From Adhaeribacter soli (GTDB lineage Bacteria > Bacteroidota > Bacteroidia > Cytophagales > Hymenobacteraceae): 64,000 nt of DNA. Positions within the stretch are counted from its first letter, which is position 1. Each line of letters opens with the position of its first letter. A model generated the notes under the pieces. That model was not told where the DNA came from, searched no databases, and saw only the letters and a list, made by a program, of their open reading frames with translations. This document shows positions 60,105-64,000 of the stretch, piece by piece. Location of the stretch: the NCBI RefSeq assembly GCF_008727925.1, contig NZ_VTWT01000002.1:434001-498000 (forward strand), given 5' to 3'. A program made the translations under genes and the position numbers.

Positions 60105-62519
60105 TTACTTCCTAATAACCGCGCCGAGCTGCTTTTCGAACTGCTGCATCAGGCGGCTCATCGTGCTTTCGATGGTTTTGTCGGTGAGGGTTTGCTGTTT
60201 GTCCAGGAGCGTGAAGCTGATGGCGATGGCTTTTTTACCAGCTTCAATTTTGTCGCCTTCGTACACGTCGAACACGTTGATGTCCTGGAGGAGTTTGCGT
60301 TCGGTGCGTTCAGCGATCTGTTTTATCTGCTCAAAGCTTACCGTTTTATCCAGCACCAAAGAAAGGTCGCGGCGCACTTCCGGGAACTTGGCCAGCTCTT
60401 CGAAAACGGCGTTGTCTTTGTAGTTGCGGGTCAAATATTCCCAGTTCAGTTCGGCGTACCAAACCGGTTCTTTCACGTCGGCCTGCTTGGCTACGGCCGG
60501 GTTTACCAGCCCGATGTGCGCCACGGTTACGTCGTTCTTCAGGTAGGTAATGCCGTCGGCTAAATATGCGTGTTCGGTTGGCTTGGTAGTGAAGTTGCGG
60601 GCGTTGAGTTTTACCAGTAAATTCTGTACCGTTTCGGCCAGTTCGTAGAACGAGGTTTTGCCGGAAGGCTGGCGCCAGGTTTCGGCGGCGGTGTTGCCGG
60701 TGACAAATAGAACCAGTTGCGTCTGCTCTTTATATTTGCCGTTTTCCTGCCAGTAGATTTTGCCGAATTCGTACATTTTCAGGTCTTTCTGCTTCCGGTT
60801 GATGTTGCGGCGCAGCGTTTCGAGGCCGGAATAAACCAGCGTTTTGCGCATCACGTCCAGATCTTCGGAATTGTAGTTCAGAATGCGCACCAGACTTTCG
60901 TCGCGGTTTTCGGTACCGTTTTCGTAGTATTTCGAATCGGTGAGCGAGTTGGTCATAATTTCGTGGAAACCCTGGCTCGAAAGCTGGTTCGAAATGGTGC
61001 TTTTCAGCACTTCCGGGTCCGGGTGCGGGAATTGCGCCAGGAAACTCGCCGACAAATTCGGTTTCAGCTCCACGTGGTTGAAGCCGTAAATGCGTAGGAT
61101 TTCTTCCACCACGTCGGCTTCGCGTTTCACGTCTACTTTGTGCGGCGGCACGCTCAGCTGCAAATGGCTTTCCGATTCGCCTTCAATTAAAATATTCAGG
61201 TCGGTGAGGATGCTTTTGATGCGCTCCACGCCAATGTACTGGCCAATTAAGCGGTGTACGCGGTCGATGTTCAGCGCAATTTTGAAGTTCTCGATCGGCT
61301 GCGGATACACGTCCACAATCTCGGAAGTAACTTCGCCGCCGGCAATTTCCTGGATGATGAGCGCCGCACGTTTCAGGGCGAAAATAACCATGTGCGGATC
61401 GGTGCCGCGTTCGTAACGGAACGAAGAATCGGTTTTGATGCCGTGTCCCTGCGCCGTTTTCCGGATATGCTCCGGCTGGAAATACGCCGACTCCAGGAAA
61501 ATATTGGTGGTTTCTTCAGTTACGCCCGCTTTTTTGCCGCCGAAAACACCCGCAATTACCATCGGTTCTTCGGCGCTGCAGATCATCAGGTCAGTAGCGC
61601 GGAGTTTGCGTTCCACGCCGTCTAAGGTTACAAAAGTCTGGCCTTCGGTAGCTTCCTGCACGATGATCTTTTTACCGGCAATTTTATCGGCATCGAAAGC
61701 GTGCATCGGCTGGCCCAGTTCGTGCAGCACGTAATTGGTCGCATCCACCACGTTGTTGATCGGCGACAAACCAATGCTTTTCAGCCGGTGCTGCAACCAC
61801 TCCGGGCTCTCCCCTACTTTCACTCCGCTGATGCTTACGCCCGCATATCTCGGACAAGCTTCGGTATTGCGAACTTCCACCTCGATTGGGGCAGAGTTAT
61901 TTTTTACGTGGAAAGCGCTGATGTTCGGCAGATTAGCTTCGGTTTTCAGCAAAGCCTGCAAGTCGCGGGCCACGCCGAAATGCGAAGCCGCATCGGCGCG
62001 GTTCGGGGTTAAGCCAATTTCGAAAACGCTATCGGATTGCAAACCAAAGTAATGCGCGGCAGCCGTACCGTTCGGCAAATTCGTATCGAGCACCATAATG
62101 CCCGCGTGCGACGCTCCCAACCCAATTTCATCTTCCGCACAGATCATTCCTTCGGAAGCTGCGCCGCGAATTTTCGATTTCTTAATTTTGAACGGTTCCC
62201 CGGAAGCCGGGAATAATTCCGCGCCTACGGTTGCTACCACCACTTTCTGGCCGGCTGCTACGTTCGGGGCGCCGCACACGATCTGGGACGGTTCCGCTTC
62301 GCCAATGTCCACGGTGGTAATGCTCAGTTTATCGGCATCCGGGTGTTTTTCGCAGGTCAGCACTTCGCCGATCACGATTCCCTGTAAGCCGCCTTTAATG
62401 CGGTCGTATTGTTCAATTCCTTCCACTTCCAGGCCCGCGCCGGTCAGCAAAGCGCCAATTTCTTCGGCAAGTTTATCGGTAGAAATGAATTGTTTAAGCC
62501 ACTCGTATGATATCAGCAT
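60105..62519 (-). CDS. pheT: Phenylalanine-tRNA ligase subunit beta
   Basis: The 804-residue protein is a full-length PheT: an N-terminal tRNA-binding domain (about 40-155, IVIGEVLTCEKHPDADKLSI, QIVCGAPNVAAGQ), the B3/B4 domain with GLTPNRADAASHFGVARDLQ (about 173-192), NVVDATNYVLHELGQPMHAF and IMVIAGVFGG-like stretch, B5 (about 410-480), the catalytic-like fold and the C-terminal FDX-ACB domain (FPEVRRDLSLVLDKTVSFEQ, about 708-727). PheT binds and helps edit mischarged tRNA in a tetramer with PheS. pheS is not in the window. Its hairpin terminator follows directly. Confidence 0.97.
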   Translation of the reverse strand: MLISYEWLKQFISTDKLAEEIGALLTGAGLEVEGIEQYDRIKGGLQGIVIGEVLTCEKHPDADKLSITTVDIGEAEPSQIVCGAPNVAAGQKVVVATVGAELFPASGEPFKIKKSKIRGAASEGMICAEDEIGLGASHAGIMVLDTNLPNGTAAAHYFGLQSDSVFEIGLTPNRADAASHFGVARDLQALLKTEANLPNISAFHVKNNSAPIEVEVRNTEACPRYAGVSISGVKVGESPEWLQHRLKSIGLSPINNVVDATNYVLHELGQPMHAFDADKIAGKKIIVQEATEGQTFVTLDGVERKLRATDLMICSAEEPMVIAGVFGGKKAGVTEETTNIFLESAYFQPEHIRKTAQGHGIKTDSSFRYERGTDPHMVIFALKRAALIIQEIAGGEVTSEIVDVYPQPIENFKIALNIDRVHRLIGQYIGVERIKSILTDLNILIEGESESHLQLSVPPHKVDVKREADVVEEILRIYGFNHVELKPNLSASFLAQFPHPDPEVLKSTISNQLSSQGFHEIMTNSLTDSKYYENGTENRDESLVRILNYNSEDLDVMRKTLVYSGLETLRRNINRKQKDLKMYEFGKIYWQENGKYKEQTQLVLFVTGNTAAETWRQPSGKTSFYELAETVQNLLVKLNARNFTTKPTEHAYLADGITYLKNDVTVAHIGLVNPAVAKQADVKEPVWYAELNWEYLTRNYKDNAVFEELAKFPEVRRDLSLVLDKTVSFEQIKQIAERTERKLLQDINVFDVYEGDKIEAGKKAIAISFTLLDKQQTLTDKTIESTMSRLMQQFEKQLGAVIRK

Positions 62520-62666
62520 TTTTTTAGACGCAAGATGTAAGACATAAGATTTAAGACTTTTGAAGCTTTGCTTCTTTGACCAGACAGGAAAATCCTATGT
62601 CTTAAGTCTTGTGTCTTAAATCTGATTAACCCGTAAAATTAGCTATTTCCGCAGAAAATTCCGGTT
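62520..62666. repeat. Intergenic inverted low-complexity tract (taagac/gtctta)
   Basis: 62528-62560 (acgcaagatgtaagacataa...) and 62595-62626 (...cctatgtcttaagtcttgtg) are imperfect inverted relatives. There is no gene. Confidence 0.5.
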
Positions 62667-63314
62667 TTACTTGGTGAAGTTCTTTTCGCCGGCGGGTATT
62701 TTTATGGGCAGGCGGTTTTCTTTTGGCGGTACCGGGCAGTTGTATTCGGCATTGTAGGCGCAGAAAGGATTGTAGGCTTTATTGAAATCTACCTCGATGC
62801 CGGCGGCATTTGGTCTGGGCATGGGCAGGTCTAAAAAGCGGCCGCCGCCGTAGGTTTCGAAGCCGTTGGTTCTATCGGTAAAGGGTACGAAAAGCTTGGG
62901 TGTGCCTTCTTCGTTTACTTTTTTGAACAACGTGAGTTCGTAGGGTTTATCGTCTACTTCGAAGGTGGCTTTACCGAATTTCAGGTAGGCTTCCGGTTCG
63001 CCACCGGTCATTTGCATGGGGTAGGTTTCCGGGTTTTCGTACACTTCTAGGTCGGCTAAGAATTTGTAATCCGGATTGGTCGGGAAGTAATCGAGGCTGT
63101 CGAATTTGGGACGCAGGGCTTCATCTAAGGGCGAATTGCGGCCTTTGAATTCGCGGTTTTTATCCCGGCGCACTTTCTGGATGCTTTGCAGGTACTGACT
63201 ATTGTTGAAGATCAGATCGCTGAGGAAATAAACGGCTATTACGCCCAGGCCTAGCAAGATGATCCAGGTTTTTAAGCTTAAACGCATACGGTTTCGGAGA
63301 ATGGGTTCAGGCAA
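62667..63314 (-). CDS. DUF1684 protein with N-terminal membrane anchor
   Basis: The 215-residue protein has a transmembrane anchor (about 14-32, WIILLGLGVIAVYFLSDLIF). The DUF1684 domain follows (about 80-215): YKFLADLEVYENPETYPMQM, YLKFGKATFEVDDKPYELTL, FVPFTDRTNGFETYGGGRFL and NKAYNPFCAYNAEYNCPVPP. The last stretch with paired Cys and Pro is the family signature; its function is not known. A second possible start (Met 10, 63287) would also keep the anchor. It is probably exposed on the outer side of the inner membrane. Confidence 0.85.
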   Translation of the reverse strand: MPEPILRNRMRLSLKTWIILLGLGVIAVYFLSDLIFNNSQYLQSIQKVRRDKNREFKGRNSPLDEALRPKFDSLDYFPTNPDYKFLADLEVYENPETYPMQMTGGEPEAYLKFGKATFEVDDKPYELTLFKKVNEEGTPKLFVPFTDRTNGFETYGGGRFLDLPMPRPNAAGIEVDFNKAYNPFCAYNAEYNCPVPPKENRLPIKIPAGEKNFTK

Positions 63315-63327
63315 AGATACGGGTTTT

Positions 63328-63490
63328 ACCCCACCCTGCCCTCCCCTAAAAACAGGGGAGGGTTCAAAAACGTAGCGCAGGGTTTAAACCCTGCGCTACG
63401 TTTCAAATTTAAAAGCCCTGTCTCTTCTAGAATTTCTTAAATCCTGTCCAATAAAAAGCCCTCCCCTGAATTAGGGGAGGGTTGGCTGGG
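63328..63490. repeat. Intergenic G/C-run repeats and a perfect palindrome
   Basis: ccctcccctaaaaacagggg (63339-63358) and gccctcccctgaattagggg (63459-63478) form two short hairpins of the ggggaggg type. Between them, 63368-63403 is a perfect 36-bp palindrome (aaacgtagcgcagggttt and its reverse complement), related to 8753-8786. The first hairpin could stop transcription from radC. Confidence 0.75.
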
Positions 63491-63491
63491 G

Positions 63492-64000
63492 TCACAGCAA
63501 CCCTTCATCGGCAAAGCTGTAGTAATCGTTGTCGGTGAAAATGATGTGATCTAAAACCGGCAGGTCGAATAGTAAACCAGCTTCTTTTACTTTTTTGGTG
63601 AGGGAAATATCGGCGGCGCTGGGTTTGGTGTTGCCGGATGGGTGATTGTGCACCAGGATAATGGAACTGGCTAAATTCTCTAAAGCGTGTTTGAAGATGA
63701 TCTTCGGGTCGGCTACGGTGCCGGCCACGCCGCCGCTGCTGATGCAGATCTTTTTCATGACCACGTTGGCGCGATTCAGTAAAATGATCCAGAATTCTTC
63801 GTGCGGCAGGTCGAGCAGGTGCGGTTTAATGTAGTTGTAAATATCGGTGCTGCAGGTAATTGTGGTGCGGGCAGCAGCAGCCGTTTCCTTTCTTCTCCGG
63901 CCTAATTCCAATGCGCTCACAATGGTTATGGCTTTGGCTTCGCCGATGCCGTCGAATTTGGTGAGCTCTTTAACCGAAAGCTTGGCCAAGGCATTCAGGT
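63492..64000 (-). CDS. radC: RadC/UPF0758 family JAB-domain protein (5' end outside window)
   Basis: The frame stays open to the right edge (the residues before the apparent start read LNAL), so about 60 residues are missing. Visible are the helix-hairpin-helix (VKELTKFDGIGEAKAITIVS, near the edge) and the JAB/MPN metalloprotease-like domain: LPHEEFWIILLNRANVVMKK, GGVAGTVADPKIIFKHALEN and the zinc motif ILVHNHPSGNTKPSAADISL (H-x-H-x10-D). RadC was named for a repair phenotype that proved to belong to another gene; its true role is unclear. The zinc ligands look intact. Confidence 0.93.
   Translation of the reverse strand, partial: LNALAKLSVKELTKFDGIGEAKAITIVSALELGRRRKETAAAARTTITCSTDIYNYIKPHLLDLPHEEFWIILLNRANVVMKKICISSGGVAGTVADPKIIFKHALENLASSIILVHNHPSGNTKPSAADISLTKKVKEAGLLFDLPVLDHIIFTDNDYYSFADEGLL

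Overview
The window reads as chromosome of a Bacteroidota bacterium, most likely Cytophagales near Hymenobacteraceae (Adhaeribacter/Pontibacter-like). The evidence is the set of lineage-typical families (DUF4249 with a TonB-dependent receptor, type IX secretion sorting tails, WbqC-like protein, an S16 with a long Ala/Glu tail), promoters of the TTTG-N19/20-TAnnTTTG type before rplS and sucD, and few Shine-Dalgarno sites. No rRNA, tRNA, CRISPR array or transposase gene was seen. A glycosyltransferase is cut by the left edge and radC by the right edge.

Layout. 1-2044: glycosyltransferase and WbqC-like protein. 2212-4501: the rpsP-rimM-trmD-rplS translation cluster. 4695-7705: a DUF3052/OmdA-type fusion, a DUF1571 protein with an inserted LysM, and a MurG-like glycosyltransferase. 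7898-10430: a two-gene DNA repair/modification pair (DUF4130 protein and radical SAM/HhH protein) with a previously untracked 54-residue ORF between them. 10656-16437: BamA/TamA-like barrel, CvfB-like S1 protein, NAD(P)-binding protein, methyltransferase, small outer-membrane protein. 16742-20085: TonB receptor and DUF4249 lipoprotein. 20591-26895: rimK with an aspartic-protease-like partner, two paralogous secreted proteins, hydrolase, DUF502, ispH, cmk. 27148-33406: adenine deaminase, TSUP transporter, a response regulator with an ethylene-receptor-like sensor kinase, and a cystathionine beta-synthase-like enzyme.

33684-42418 is a tandem family of three large T9SS-exported proteins, plus a fourth copy collapsed by an internal deletion into an in-frame 44-codon ORF. 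sucD, a membrane protein and a PEBP-family protein follow. 45601-48018 (minus strand) holds rny, zapA and a small coiled-coil gene. pheT, which I expect to lie directly upstream of these in many relatives, sits instead at 60105-62519. The 12 kb between is accessory: a TIR protein, DinB, a WYL regulator, an ArsR-SRPBCC-DoxX-DUF4256 operon, an esterase, a DUF433/DUF5615 toxin-antitoxin pair, a DUF4932 lipoprotein and an OLD-family nuclease. Four copies of one approximately 40 bp hairpin, one of them the pheT terminator, and two broken copies of the DUF4256 gene mark this block as a site of repeated insertion and duplication. Its two ends (about 48.1-50.1 kb and 58.1-60.0 kb) are visibly AT-rich.

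The most notable items are: (1) a histidine kinase whose membrane domain keeps all seven ethylene-binding residues of plant ETR1 at identical spacing, but whose phospho-accepting His is Asn; (2) the hairpin-partitioned insertion region between pheT and zapA; (3) the T9SS remnant microgene; (4) families of intergenic palindromes with a constant core and compensating, variable arms; and (5) a duplicated operator placed on the promoter of the ArsR operon.
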